Assembly: GCA_944322585.1 (NCBI GenBank)
Contig: CALUPB010000004.1
Coordinates: 1-64,000, forward strand
Reading direction: 5' to 3'
Length of the DNA stretch: 64,000 nucleotides
From: an uncultured Bacteroidales bacterium
GTDB lineage: Bacteria > Bacteroidota > Bacteroidia > Bacteroidales > UBA932
A program made the translations under genes and the position numbers. Below the pieces are notes generated by a model that did not search any database, was not told where the DNA came from, and saw only the letters and a list, made by a program, of their open reading frames with translations. Below, piece by piece: positions 43,145 to 52,794 of this stretch. Position 1 is the stretch's first letter. Each line of letters begins with the position of its first letter.

Positions 43145-44086
43145 TCACCGGCCGATTTCTATGTGTCTGCCGTCATATTCATAGACGAATCCGTAATGCA
43201 TCTTCAGGATTTCGAGAATATCGCCCAACCTCCTGTCCCGGAAAGTACCGGTGTATCTGTCGGACAGATTAATGTCATCCGTACACTCTATCTCCACTCC
43301 GAAACATCTCCGGAGCACATCGAACACTTTATACAGAGGATCATTGATGAACACTATCCTGTCGCTGAGCCAGACTGTCTCCACGGAATTGTCCGTCTTC
43401 ATGAGATTCATCCTTCCCGTACTTCTCGTCACGCACACCTTCTCGTTAGGAGCCACATCGATGACCGTCTCTCCGCTCCTGAGACTGACGCTTCCTTCCA
43501 CGAGCGACATTTCGGACACTTCGGCATCAGGATAGGCATATACATTGAACTTCGTCCCGTGGACTGTTATCTCCATACCGGGAGCCTCGACCGTAAATTC
43601 TTTCGAAGCATCCTTGGCGACATCGAAAAAGCCCTGCCCCGAAATGCTTACCGACCTTGAACGCAGTCCGAAATCGGACGGATAGGTTATGGATGAGCGG
43701 GCATTGAGTATCACCTTGGTGCCGTCAGGGAGCATGACGGAGGACAGTCCTGTCTCTCCTGCAGAAAGGGTGACTTCCCTTGATGCAAGATACTCTTTCT
43801 CCTTTTCGGAGACTGCGAGCATGAGACCGAGTCCGGCGGACACCATGAACAGAAGTCCCGCCGCGGCCGATGCCCATACCTGGATCCGTGATCTGCCGCT
43901 GAAATATGTCCTGATACGGCCTTTCTTCCAGTCCGGCGGCATCAATGCGGATGAGAAATCCTGCCAGTCCTCCTGCATCAGCCGGGAAAGTTCTCCGTCG
44001 GAGGAGGCGGAAACCATGGAAGACAGCCTGTCGAACTCTTCAGGCGATATATTGCCTTCCCTGTATTTTTTCAGAAGATGTTTCAT
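43145..44086 (-). CDS. FecR-family anti-sigma factor
   Basis: The 313-residue protein has a cytoplasmic N-terminus (HLLKKYREGNISPEEFDRLS), a membrane helix at about 90-110 (VWASAAAGLLFMVSAGLGLM), and the periplasmic FecR domain: VTLSAGETGLSSVMLPDGTK, VILNARSSITYPSDF, FDVAKDASKEFTVEAPG, VTVHG-type GTKFNVYAYPDAEVSEMSL. The C-terminal part (VFDVLRRCFGVEIEC) resembles an STN-like fold that meets the transducer. It holds the sigma factor until SusC signals substrate. Confidence 0.93.
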   Translation of the reverse strand: MKHLLKKYREGNISPEEFDRLSSMVSASSDGELSRLMQEDWQDFSSALMPPDWKKGRIRTYFSGRSRIQVWASAAAGLLFMVSAGLGLMLAVSEKEKEYLASREVTLSAGETGLSSVMLPDGTKVILNARSSITYPSDFGLRSRSVSISGQGFFDVAKDASKEFTVEAPGMEITVHGTKFNVYAYPDAEVSEMSLVEGSVSLRSGETVIDVAPNEKVCVTRSTGRMNLMKTDNSVETVWLSDRIVFINDPLYKVFDVLRRCFGVEIECTDDINLSDRYTGTFRDRRLGDILEILKMHYGFVYEYDGRHIEIGR

Positions 44087-44178
44087 ACCCTATATATCCG
44101 CAAAGGGCGGATCTATAACATATGAAAATGTACTTTTTCGGATTTTTTTGCGGAACGGCATGAAAAGCCACGGCAGTC

Positions 44179-44733
44179 CTACATGGACAGTACCCGGTCG
44201 AGTTCGGCCCTGATCCTTTTCAAGGCCGCCGACAGCTGGTTCCGGACCACCTGCTCTCCGATTGAAAGTCTGGCGGCAATCTCGGATGCAGACAGCCCTT
44301 CATGCCTGCTGAGCATGAAGATTTCCCTCTGCCTCGGCGACAGCATCGCACAGGCCTGACGGATCGTCCTTACATAAGTGTCATAGTCGTATGAAATCCT
44401 CGATTCGACGGAAAGACCGGAAACGAAGTCGAAATAATCCTTCATAAGGGGATTGCGGAGCTGGCGTCTGAATTCCTTGATCAGGGAATTTCGGCAGATG
44501 GCAAACAGATAGGCCCTCACCGGACGGCTGTCGTCGAGGTTCTGCCTGTGGAGCCACAGTTTCACAAAGGCGTCATGCGTTATTTCCCTGGCAATATCCG
44601 CCGACCTGACATACCGGTATATGAAATGGAAAAGTTCCGGATAGTAGAAGTCATACAGAATCCTGAAACTTTTATTCTGGGCATTCCCCCCCCCACTTTT
44701 TATTTCCCTGATTATTTTTTTCTCGTCAATCAT
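44179..44733 (-). CDS. ECF RNA polymerase sigma factor
   Basis: The 184-residue protein has sigma region 2 (FRILYDFYYPELFHFIYRYV, ITHDAFVKLWLHR) and region 4 (MLSPRQREIFMLSRHEGLSA, SEIAARLSIGEQVVRNQLSA). It belongs to the FecI-like group used by Bacteroidetes utilisation loci and lies 92 nt upstream of fecR. Codons 14-16 are GGG GGG GGG, part of a nine-G run, so slippage would shift the frame before region 2 and inactivate the product. Confidence 0.93.
   Translation of the reverse strand: MIDEKKIIREIKSGGGNAQNKSFRILYDFYYPELFHFIYRYVRSADIAREITHDAFVKLWLHRQNLDDSRPVRAYLFAICRNSLIKEFRRQLRNPLMKDYFDFVSGLSVESRISYDYDTYVRTIRQACAMLSPRQREIFMLSRHEGLSASEIAARLSIGEQVVRNQLSAALKRIRAELDRVLSM
44686..44694. repeat. 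homopolymer (C9 / G9) in the sigma gene
   Basis: Nine consecutive C residues on the plus strand, read as three Gly codons in the sigma factor (KSGGGNAQN). No other run of this length was noticed in the window. Confidence 0.9.
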
Positions 44734-45044
44734 TCCTGCATGTTCACGGCCACGGTACCGCTGACTGTCACCCGCTCCCGTGACTTCACCGGACCGTACG
44801 GGGCGACAAAATTATATCTTTTTTCCGAAAAAGCGACATATCCGGCAGGACTCTTCCGGGACATGACTCCGGACAGTATGTGCGGCAATGTATATAAGAA
44901 GCCTTTTAAACCAGACAGTTTCCGATTATAAAAACTTTTCCTTATCTTTGTCGGTTTAGAAGTCGTTTTAATTTTTTCAAAAATTCAAAACAGCTTCTTA
45001 TGATGGTTTCATCACGGATGAAAATAATTTAACTATATGACATT
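44734..45044. other. divergent intergenic region, sigma gene / mmdA
   Basis: This 311-bp gap holds the control regions of two divergent operons. On the minus strand TAATTTTG (44807-44814) is a possible -7 box for the sigma gene. On the plus strand TATCTTTG (44943-44950) serves mmdA. No open frame in it is convincing. Confidence 0.5.
44943..44950 (+). promoter_or_regulatory. -7 box of the mmdA operon
   Basis: TATCTTTG matches TAnnTTTG. The leader to the ATG at 45045 would be about 88 nt. The -33 region (GTTTC) is weak. Confidence 0.5.
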
Positions 45045-46607
45045 ATGAGTATCCAGCAGGAAAAAATCAAAGAACTCGTAGAGCGCAGGGCAAAGGCGCG
45101 CATGGGCGGCGGCCAGAAAAGGATCGATGCCCAGCACCAGAAAGGCAAATACACGGCGCGGGAAAGGATTGCCATGCTTCTGGACGAAGGCAGTTTCGAG
45201 GAATATGACATGTTCGTACAGCACAGGTGCACCAATTTCGGAATGGACAAGACCCATTACGACGGGGACGGAGTAGTCACCGGACACGGCACCATCGACG
45301 GCAGATCCGTCTATATCTTCGCCCAGGACTTCACCGTATCGGGAGGTTCGCTTTCGGAGACCATGGCCCAGAAGATATGCAAGGTAATGGACATGGCCAT
45401 GAAGAACGGAGCACCATGCATCGGCCTTAACGATTCCGGCGGAGCGCGTATCCAGGAAGGCATCTGTGCCCTTGCAGGCTTCGGAGAAATTTTCCAGAGA
45501 AACATCATGGCTTCCGGAGTCATTCCGCAGATTTCCGGCATCTTCGGTCCGTGCGCAGGGGGAGCAGTATATTCTCCGGCCCTGACAGACTTCAACATAA
45601 TGGTGAAAGACACGTCATACATGTTCCTTACGGGACCTGGAGTAGTGAAGACGGTCACGGGAGAAGTCGTAAGCCAGGAAGACCTCGGCGGTGCAAGCGT
45701 ACATTCCACCAAGAGCGGAGTTGCGCATTTCGCGGCAGAGACAGAAGAGGAAGGTCTTCAGATTATCAAGGATATTCTCAGTTTCATTCCTCAGAACAAT
45801 ATGGAAGAGGCGCCTGTGGTTCCTACAAATGACCCTGTAAGCCGTGTTGACGACATGCTCAACGAAATCATCCCGGACAATCCGAACAAGCCTTACGACA
45901 TGTACCAGGTCATCGGCAGCATTGTGGATGACGGACGTTTCTTCGAAATTCACAGGAATTACGCAAAGAATATCATCATCGGCTTCGCCCACATGAACGG
46001 ACGCTCTGTCGGCATCGTGGCCAACCAGCCGAAGATTCTTGCAGGAGTCCTCGACATCAACGCATCCAGAAAGGCTGCGAGGTTCGTGCGTTTCTGCGAT
46101 GCCTTCAACATTCCTCTCGTAACCCTCGTGGACGTGCCAGGCTTCCTCTGCGGTACACAGCAGGAATACGGCGGCATCATCGTACACGGAGCCAAACTCC
46201 TCTATGCATACGGTGAGGCGACTGTTCCTAAGGTGACAGTAACCCTCAGGAAATCATACGGAGGTTCCCACATCGTGATGAGCTGCAAACAGCTCCGCGG
46301 CGACATCAACTATGCATGGCCTTCCGCAAACATCGCTGTAATGGGAGCCGAAGGTGCCGTAGAAGTCCTCTATTCAAAGGAAATCAAGGCTATCGAAGAT
46401 CCTGAAGAGAAAAAGCGCGTGGCCGAAGAAAAGAAGACAGAATACAACGATCTCTTCTGCAACCCGTACCAGGCAGCGAAATACGGATACATCGATGACG
46501 TAATCGAACCTCGCAACACCCGTTTCCGTGTCATAAGGGCTCTTGAACAGCTTGCGGGCAAGAAGGTGGTCAATCCTGCCAAGAAGCACGACAACCTGCC
46601 ACTGTAA
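45045..46607 (+). CDS. biotin-dependent acyl-CoA carboxyltransferase (MmdA/PccB type)
   Basis: The 520-residue protein is a two-crotonase-domain carboxyltransferase: [91 protein letters not shown] and [12 protein letters not shown]. The family includes methylmalonyl-CoA decarboxylase alpha and propionyl-CoA carboxylase beta subunits. Propionate-forming Bacteroidales use it at the methylmalonyl-CoA step. A small OadG-like gene and a biotin carrier follow; no membrane beta subunit is adjacent. Confidence 0.93.
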   Translation: MSIQQEKIKELVERRAKARMGGGQKRIDAQHQKGKYTARERIAMLLDEGSFEEYDMFVQHRCTNFGMDKTHYDGDGVVTGHGTIDGRSVYIFAQDFTVSGGSLSETMAQKICKVMDMAMKNGAPCIGLNDSGGARIQEGICALAGFGEIFQRNIMASGVIPQISGIFGPCAGGAVYSPALTDFNIMVKDTSYMFLTGPGVVKTVTGEVVSQEDLGGASVHSTKSGVAHFAAETEEEGLQIIKDILSFIPQNNMEEAPVVPTNDPVSRVDDMLNEIIPDNPNKPYDMYQVIGSIVDDGRFFEIHRNYAKNIIIGFAHMNGRSVGIVANQPKILAGVLDINASRKAARFVRFCDAFNIPLVTLVDVPGFLCGTQQEYGGIIVHGAKLLYAYGEATVPKVTVTLRKSYGGSHIVMSCKQLRGDINYAWPSANIAVMGAEGAVEVLYSKEIKAIEDPEEKKRVAEEKKTEYNDLFCNPYQAAKYGYIDDVIEPRNTRFRVIRALEQLAGKKVVNPAKKHDNLPL

Positions 46608-46626
46608 GTCATTAAAGGATAATATT

Positions 46627-46845
46627 ATGAACGATATTTCACCAGAAAAGGCATTCGAGATAGCGGCAAGGCTCGACAACTCGATCGGAGGAGAGATCTG
46701 CGCGGCAATTGCAATGGCCCTGGACAGATGCACTGCGGATGAAGTGCATGACAACGAAAGTTTCGTCCTGACGATGAAACCGAAGGCCACACCCTGGAAT
46801 TCACGTTATGCGACACTGCGCCAGCTCCCGGACAAAAAGAAATGA
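46627..46845 (+). CDS. OadG C-terminal-like small protein
   Basis: The 72-residue protein contains GGEICAAIAMALDRC, VHDNESFVLTMKP and TPWNSRYATLRQLP, matching by eye the cytoplasmic C-terminal end of OadG-type decarboxylase gamma subunits (pattern HDxES-x-LT, PW-S, LRQ-P). The N-terminal membrane helix normal in OadG is missing. It lies between the carboxyltransferase and the biotin carrier, so it probably helps assemble the complex. Confidence 0.65.
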   Translation: MNDISPEKAFEIAARLDNSIGGEICAAIAMALDRCTADEVHDNESFVLTMKPKATPWNSRYATLRQLPDKKK

Positions 46846-46866
46846 CCCCATTAAAACTATCGTAAA

Positions 46867-47355
46867 ATGAAACAGTATAATTTCAAGATCAACGGAAACG
46901 AATATAATGTGACCATCAATTCAACAGACGGGAATGTAGCCGATGTGACAGTGGTCGCTTCATATAAGGTAGAGCTCGGTAACGGAATGGCACCTCTCTC
47001 CGTACAGGCAGGGACGGCCGCTCCTGCCGGTGCTGCACAGGCTCCGGTATCAGCTCCCGCAGCACCGGTACAGACAGCTCCGGCTCCTGCTGCTCCTGCT
47101 CCGGCCCAGGCAGCGGCACCAGCACCTGCCGCTTCAGGCGCAGGCAAGGCAGTGACAGCTCCGCTTCCGGGCAACATCGTCGGCATCTCCGTAAAAGTCG
47201 GGGATACGGTCAAGGCAGGCCAGCAGGTCGCTGTCCTCGAAGCGATGAAAATGGAGAACACCATCGAATCGCCTGTAGCCGGCACCGTTACGGCAGTGCA
47301 TGTGGCTGTCGGTGATTCCGTTCCTGCAGACGCCCCTATCGTCACCATAGGATAG
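46867..47355 (+). CDS. biotin carboxyl carrier protein
   Basis: The 162-residue protein has an N-terminal strand region (YNFKINGNEYNVTINS), an Ala/Pro-rich flexible linker of about 55 residues (for example APAPAAPAPAQAAAPAPA) and a C-terminal biotinyl domain with EAMKMEN, where Lys128 is biotinylated. It carries carboxyl groups for the carboxyltransferase two genes upstream. Confidence 0.94.
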   Translation: MKQYNFKINGNEYNVTINSTDGNVADVTVVASYKVELGNGMAPLSVQAGTAAPAGAAQAPVSAPAAPVQTAPAPAAPAPAQAAAPAPAASGAGKAVTAPLPGNIVGISVKVGDTVKAGQQVAVLEAMKMENTIESPVAGTVTAVHVAVGDSVPADAPIVTIG

Positions 47356-47362
47356 TTTCACG

Positions 47363-47418
47363 CTGCCGTGCGGAAGACGGGAAAACGCCCTGACGGCGCT
47401 GTCATTCCGGCACGGCAG
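47363..47418 (+). promoter_or_regulatory. long hairpin before metH
   Basis: CTGCCGTGC (47363-47371) pairs perfectly with GCACGGCAG (47410-47418). There is no U tract after it, so it is a weak terminator at best. It sits 20 nt before the metH start and could be an attenuator or mRNA stabiliser. Confidence 0.4.
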
Positions 47419-47438
47419 GAGAAATACTATGCCAGCCG

Positions 47439-50400
47439 ATGTTTTCAGGAGAGAAAATATGGATTCTGGACGGGGCGATGGGAACCATGATCCAGAAATA
47501 CGGTCTGTCGGAGGAGGATTTCCACGGCAGACCTTTCTCTCATATACCGTCTCCGCTGGCAGGCAATAACGAATGTCTCAACCTGACCCGCCCGGACATC
47601 ATAGCCGAAATCCACAGGCAGTACATCGAAGCCGGAGCAGACATTATAGAGACAAACACTTTCAGCGCCAATTCCATCTCCCAACAGGAATACGGCTGCA
47701 GCGGCCTTGCGTCAGAGATGGCCCGGGCCGGAGCCGGAATAGCCAGGGAAGAAGCGGATCGGGCCATGGAAAGACTCGGGCGTAAAATCCATGTGGCAGG
47801 CAGCGTAGGTCCCACTTCCAAATCGCTTTCTCTCGCCCCCGACATCACCGACCCCGCATTCAGGCCATACAGTTTCGATGACATGGCGGCGGCATACAAG
47901 GAGCAGATCGGGGCACTGATCGAAGGAGGAGCGGACATCATCCAGATAGAGACCTGTTTCGACGCCCTCAACACCAAGGCAGCCATCTATGCTGTCGAAC
48001 AGCTCAACAATGAAGGTGTATGGAGACCTGCCTTCGGGAAACATACCGGAGAGACAAGCCCGATTCCCGTAATAGTATCCGTCTCTGTCGCAGACCGCAG
48101 CGGACGGACACTGACAGGCCAGACGATCGAAGCCTTCTATACTTCCGTAAGGCATTATCCTCTTGCCGCATTCGGACTCAACTGCTCTCTCGGGGCTTCG
48201 GATCTGACGCCTCTTTTAAAGGAAGTGGCCTCCTGGGCCGGATGTCCGGTGATTTTCTATCCCAACGCGGGCCTTCCCAATGAAATGGGAGGCTATGACC
48301 AGACTCCGGAACAGATGGCAGCTGAAATAGCGGAGACGGCAGCAGAGGGACTTGTAAATATTGCTGGAGGATGCTGCGGGACCACACCGGAGCATATCAG
48401 AGCCATCGCTGATGCCGTCAGGGATATCCCGGCAAGGAAAGCCCTGCATCAGACGGCATCCGGCAGGAGCATCAGCCTACACTCCAGCCGGGAAACAGAT
48501 GCTGTCGGACAGAAACACTTTACTGAAAGCGGGGAGCTGACGGTAAGCGGATTGGAGACAGTCCACATTGACCTTGCCAGAAGCAACTTCATCAATATAG
48601 GCGAACGGACCAATGTTGCCGGCTCAAGGAAATTCGCCCGTCTTATCGCTTCCGGTGACTATCAGGCTGCCATTCAGATAGCCGCCGGCCAGATAGACAG
48701 CGGAGCTTCCGTCATCGATATCAACATGGACGATGCCATGCTGGACAGCACAGGCGAAATGGAGCGTTTCTGCCGGTATATATCGAACGACCCGGCTACG
48801 GCAAAGGCGGCACTGATGATAGACTCTTCCCATTGGGAGACAATCCTTGCCGGACTGAAGAATGCTCAGGGAAAGAGCATCGTCAACTCCATCAGCCTGA
48901 AAGAAGGAGAGGAAGCATTCATCTCCAAGGCAAGGACAATCCGGGAGCTCGGAGCCGCAATGGTGGTGATGGCTTTCGATGAGGAAGGCCAGGCCACGAC
49001 ATTCAGCCGGAAAACCGGAATCTGTGCAAGGGCATACCGGCTGCTTACCGGAGCCGGCATTCCTCCGGAAGATATAATCTTCGATGCGAATGTCCTTTCG
49101 ATAGGAACCGGTATCGAAGAACATGCAAGATACGGCATCGACTTCATCGAAGCTGTCAGATGGATAAAGGCCAACCTCCCGGGAGCCAGGACTTCCGGAG
49201 GAATATCCAACCTGTCATTCGCTTTCAGGGGCAACAATGCCGTTCGGGAAGCGATGCATTCCGCATTCCTGTACCACGCCATTCAGGCCGGACTTGACAT
49301 GGCCATAGTCAATCCGGGTATGCTCATGATATACGACCGGATAGAGCCCGGAATGCTCAGATGCGTGGAGGACGTGATTTTCGACCGGGATCCCGAAGCT
49401 ACCGAGCGGCTCATTGACAAGGCCCGGGAAGTGATGGAGGAGAAAGAAAGAGCCCGCAGTGACACATCCAATACAGGCGGACAGAGAAAGCTGTCAGACA
49501 GCCGGAACAGAGAATCCGGAAAGACCGGACAGGAGAGCGGAAGGGAAGGAAATAACGGAAGGCAGTCTACAGGCCAGTCCGGCAAATCAGGTTCCGGGAT
49601 ATCCGGAACCTTGGAAACCGTAGTGGAAGACAGACTCTGTGCTGCCATAGTCAGCGGACGCACGGCCAGTCTCGAAGCCGACCTTATGGAAGCCCTGACA
49701 AAATACGGAGGCAAGGCCGTCGAGATCATAGAGGGGCCGCTCATGAGCGGAATGAAGGAGGTGGGAGAACTTTTCGGAAGCGGAAAGATGTTCCTCCCCC
49801 AGGTAGTCAAGTCTGCCGGAGTGATGAGAAATGCTGTAACCATCCTGGAACCCTATATGCCGGCTGGCGGTCCTTCCACATCCGAAGCCGCGGCTTCCAT
49901 GACGGCCGGGATGTCCGACGGTACCGGAAACGGTCCGTCCGTGCCGGATGGAAATATTCCTGCATATTCTCGGCCTAAAATAGTCATTGCCACCGTCAAG
50001 GGAGATGTCCATGACATAGGGAAGAATATCACCGGGACAGTACTGACCTGCAACGGGTTCAATGTCATCGACCTTGGCGTGATGGTGGACAGGGATACCA
50101 TCCTGGAAGCGGCAGCCAGGGAGCAGGCTGACATTATCGCCGTAAGCGGACTTATAACCCCGTCGCTGTTCCAGATGGAGGAGCTCTGCCGGGAAATGTC
50201 GAGGAGAGGGATGGACACTCCCCTGTTCATAGGCGGCGCCACAACATCCGCCCTCCATACGGCCGTGAAACTGGCGCCCCTGTACGATCATGTGTTCTAC
50301 GGAGCCGATGCCTCGGCAAGCGCGGTGATGGCCAAGAGATGCATGATAGACAGGGATGCATTCGAAGCGGAAGAACATGCCGGACAGGAACGCATAAGGG

Positions 50401-51539
50401 AGCTGTATCACAGCCGGGACAATTCCCCCGAAAAGGACTCACGGAATCCCGTCAGATCCGCCGGGCCGGCCATGACAGTTCCTTCCGATACTGAAAATGC
50501 GGAAGGTCGGACGTCAAGGCAATGCTCCCCGTCAGCAGCCAGTGCTACGGCATTCCCGTCCGGAACATATATCGGCTGCAAGGAAGCAGGTTTCACCGAC
50601 ATTCCAGCCAAGGAAATACCTGTCAGGGAAGTCCTTCCGTACTTCGACTGGAGAATGTTCCTCACGATATTCGGAATCAGATACACCGGAACCGTTCCCG
50701 ACAGCGATGAAATCAGGCGGCTCGAAGCTGACGGCAGGGCTGTTCTTGATGAAATGACGGCAGCAGAGAAAATGCGAACTCTTGCAGAAGAAAGACCGGA
50801 CGACAGCAGCATCCTTTCCCATGACAGCATAGTAAAGATTGCTGACAAGAAACCGGTCAGCTGCCGGATAATGCTGGCGGCAAGATTCTTCGACGCCTGC
50901 TCCAGGGATGAAGGGATCAGCTTCGACGGACATTTTTTCCCGATGTTCAGACAGGAACAGAAGACGGACAAGGCCACCGCAAAGGCAAATCTCTCCCTGT
51001 GCGATTTCGTTCCTACTGAAAGTTCCGGGAAGAAAGGCAATTTCGGGATGTTCGCCATATCAGTATCAAGAGACACACATACACGTACCACCAACACTTG
51101 CAGCTGCTGCGGACAGCCATATATCAGCACTGGACATACCGGTCCGTCCGACATGGACTATCAGGACATGGTGCGCAGGGCTGTCCGGCTCACCCTCGCG
51201 GAAGCTGCATCGGTATGGCTCGACCGGCATCTTGAAGAATACCTTCCCGGGAATATGAAAATAGTCAAACCTGCCGCCGGATATGCAAGCTGTCCTGACC
51301 ACACCCTCAAGAGAGATATTCTGGAACTGCTCCCGGACAGCGACAGGCTCGGCATCAGACTTACGGAAAGCTGCGCTATGATCCCGGACGCTTCCATCTG
51401 CGGACTGATATTCGCCCATCCTGACGCAACATATCCGGAAATACGGAGAATCAGCCGGCAACAGTACGAAGACTATGTCCGTAAACGCGGCATGGACCAG
51501 GACACAGCCCGCCGGTTTCTGTCCCACCTGCTCGACTGA
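47439..51539 (+). CDS. metH: cobalamin-dependent methionine synthase
   Basis: The 1,366-residue protein has all MetH modules: homocysteine domain with zinc ligands C249, C312, C313 (GLNCSLGA, GGCCGTTPEH), folate domain (NIGERTNVAGSRKF), cobalamin cap and binding domain with GDVHDIGKN (His858), and the C-terminal reactivation domain (DWRMFLTIFGI-type region). Two hydrophilic linkers are unusually long: about residues 670-722, rich in Ser/Gly/Asn/Arg, and about 990-1041. It is longer than the usual roughly 1,220-residue enzyme mainly because of these. metF follows. Confidence 0.95.
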   Translation: MFSGEKIWILDGAMGTMIQKYGLSEEDFHGRPFSHIPSPLAGNNECLNLTRPDIIAEIHRQYIEAGADIIETNTFSANSISQQEYGCSGLASEMARAGAGIAREEADRAMERLGRKIHVAGSVGPTSKSLSLAPDITDPAFRPYSFDDMAAAYKEQIGALIEGGADIIQIETCFDALNTKAAIYAVEQLNNEGVWRPAFGKHTGETSPIPVIVSVSVADRSGRTLTGQTIEAFYTSVRHYPLAAFGLNCSLGASDLTPLLKEVASWAGCPVIFYPNAGLPNEMGGYDQTPEQMAAEIAETAAEGLVNIAGGCCGTTPEHIRAIADAVRDIPARKALHQTASGRSISLHSSRETDAVGQKHFTESGELTVSGLETVHIDLARSNFINIGERTNVAGSRKFARLIASGDYQAAIQIAAGQIDSGASVIDINMDDAMLDSTGEMERFCRYISNDPATAKAALMIDSSHWETILAGLKNAQGKSIVNSISLKEGEEAFISKARTIRELGAAMVVMAFDEEGQATTFSRKTGICARAYRLLTGAGIPPEDIIFDANVLSIGTGIEEHARYGIDFIEAVRWIKANLPGARTSGGISNLSFAFRGNNAVREAMHSAFLYHAIQAGLDMAIVNPGMLMIYDRIEPGMLRCVEDVIFDRDPEATERLIDKAREVMEEKERARSDTSNTGGQRKLSDSRNRESGKTGQESGREGNNGRQSTGQSGKSGSGISGTLETVVEDRLCAAIVSGRTASLEADLMEALTKYGGKAVEIIEGPLMSGMKEVGELFGSGKMFLPQVVKSAGVMRNAVTILEPYMPAGGPSTSEAAASMTAGMSDGTGNGPSVPDGNIPAYSRPKIVIATVKGDVHDIGKNITGTVLTCNGFNVIDLGVMVDRDTILEAAAREQADIIAVSGLITPSLFQMEELCREMSRRGMDTPLFIGGATTSALHTAVKLAPLYDHVFYGADASASAVMAKRCMIDRDAFEAEEHAGQERIRELYHSRDNSPEKDSRNPVRSAGPAMTVPSDTENAEGRTSRQCSPSAASATAFPSGTYIGCKEAGFTDIPAKEIPVREVLPYFDWRMFLTIFGIRYTGTVPDSDEIRRLEADGRAVLDEMTAAEKMRTLAEERPDDSSILSHDSIVKIADKKPVSCRIMLAARFFDACSRDEGISFDGHFFPMFRQEQKTDKATAKANLSLCDFVPTESSGKKGNFGMFAISVSRDTHTRTTNTCSCCGQPYISTGHTGPSDMDYQDMVRRAVRLTLAEAASVWLDRHLEEYLPGNMKIVKPAAGYASCPDHTLKRDILELLPDSDRLGIRLTESCAMIPDASICGLIFAHPDATYPEIRRISRQQYEDYVRKRGMDQDTARRFLSHLLD

Positions 51540-51571
51540 CACGGCAGGGTGCAATACTCCTGAAACGACAT

Positions 51572-51602
51572 ATTGTCTTTCCTGACGAATTTTCTAACTT
51601 TG
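51572..51602 (+). promoter_or_regulatory. promoter of metF
   Basis: ATTG (51572-51575), 19-bp spacer, TAACTTTG (51595-51602). It gives metF its own promoter although it follows metH by 142 nt. Confidence 0.6.
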
Positions 51603-51681
51603 CAAGAACCGGAATTGATTTTCGCGTCTGCGAAAGTCTGTACAGCGGAAAGCATTTCAATAATGAAAGTTGACCTATATT

Positions 51682-52611
51682 ATGAAGATCAGTGAAATAC
51701 TGGCCTCCAGCACGGAAGCCTTCCCTTCCTTGGAAATTGTCCCCCCTCTCAAGGGCATGACAAGAAGGGAACTGATGGATTCCATAAGGCCGTTCATGGA
51801 ATTCTCACCGAAATACATAAACGTGACCTGCCATCGGGACGAATATGAGTTCCGTATGGAATCCGACGGTACGTATTCGCGCCACCTTGTGCGCAACAGG
51901 GTCAGTGAAGTGGCTGTCTGCGGGGCAATCATGGCGGAATTCGGGATAGACGTCGTTCCGCACATCATCTGCGGAGGTGCAGGACGGGAGGAAATCGAAA
52001 GCGAACTGTATGACCTGAGGTTCATGGGCATAGAGAATATAATGGCATTGCGGGGAGACAGCATCTCAGGCGAAAAAAGATTTACGCCCGCACCGGGAGG
52101 ATACGGCTATGCCAGCGAACTTGTCGGAGGCATCAGGGCATTCGAGAAGAAGATAGGCAGCCATGTGTTCAGCATAGGTGTCGGAGGCTACCCTGAAAAA
52201 CATTTCGAGGCTGCCAACATGGAGACCGATATAGCCAATCTCCGGAAAAAAGTAGACGCCGGGGCAGATTATATAATCACGCAGATGTTCTTCGACAACA
52301 GGTCTTTCTACAGTTTCGAGGAACGCTGTCGTAAAGCAGGCATAACGGTCCCGATAATTCCCGGACTCAAGCCGCTCTCGACCCACCGCCAGGTCACACT
52401 GCTCCCGCAGTCCTTCTCGATTGACATTCCGGTAGAGCTCACTGAAGCCCTGAGATCAACAGGAGAAGACAGGGAGGCTGCATACCGGATCGGAACTGAA
52501 TGGTGCATAAGCCAGAGCAGGGATCTTCTTGCCCACGGAGTGCCGGCCATCCACTACTACACCATGGGCAAGTCCCGCAACATCATGGAAATACTTCAGA
52601 AGTGTTTCTGA
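51682..52611 (+). CDS. metF: methylenetetrahydrofolate reductase
   Basis: The 309-residue protein begins MKISEILAS and shows the MetF barrel: SLEIVPPLKG, YINVTCHRDEYEF, HIICGGAGREEIE, NIMALRGDS, GYPEKHFEA, DAGADYIITQMFFD, IIPGLKPLST and HYYTMGKS. It makes 5-methyl-THF, the methyl donor for MetH. A TTG at 51670 is possible but the ATG gives the normal start. Confidence 0.94.
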   Translation: MKISEILASSTEAFPSLEIVPPLKGMTRRELMDSIRPFMEFSPKYINVTCHRDEYEFRMESDGTYSRHLVRNRVSEVAVCGAIMAEFGIDVVPHIICGGAGREEIESELYDLRFMGIENIMALRGDSISGEKRFTPAPGGYGYASELVGGIRAFEKKIGSHVFSIGVGGYPEKHFEAANMETDIANLRKKVDAGADYIITQMFFDNRSFYSFEERCRKAGITVPIIPGLKPLSTHRQVTLLPQSFSIDIPVELTEALRSTGEDREAAYRIGTEWCISQSRDLLAHGVPAIHYYTMGKSRNIMEILQKCF

Positions 52612-52685
52612 AATTACTTGAATTGTCCATATTGTCTACAAATATTTCCGTATTTTACTTTTACTTGTTTTTAGCATAGGATTTG

Positions 52686-52716
52686 TTTGTTTCGTCGCGA
52701 CATTTTCCTAAATTTG
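52686..52716 (+). promoter_or_regulatory. promoter of the V-ATPase operon
   Basis: TTTG (52686-52689), 19-bp spacer, TAAATTTG (52709-52716), a full consensus match. The leader is about 70 nt. Confidence 0.7.
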
Positions 52717-52794
52717 TAGGATTATGGTTTCAGCGTAGACCTGAATTTCAAGTCACGCCGCCAATACGAAGTTGCAGATTTAACGGACAATATT

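Noticed and set aside
47356-47438. Cobalamin or SAM riboswitch before metH
   Set aside because: Only 83 nt are available and no B12-box or SAM-type core was recognised; only a simple hairpin is present.
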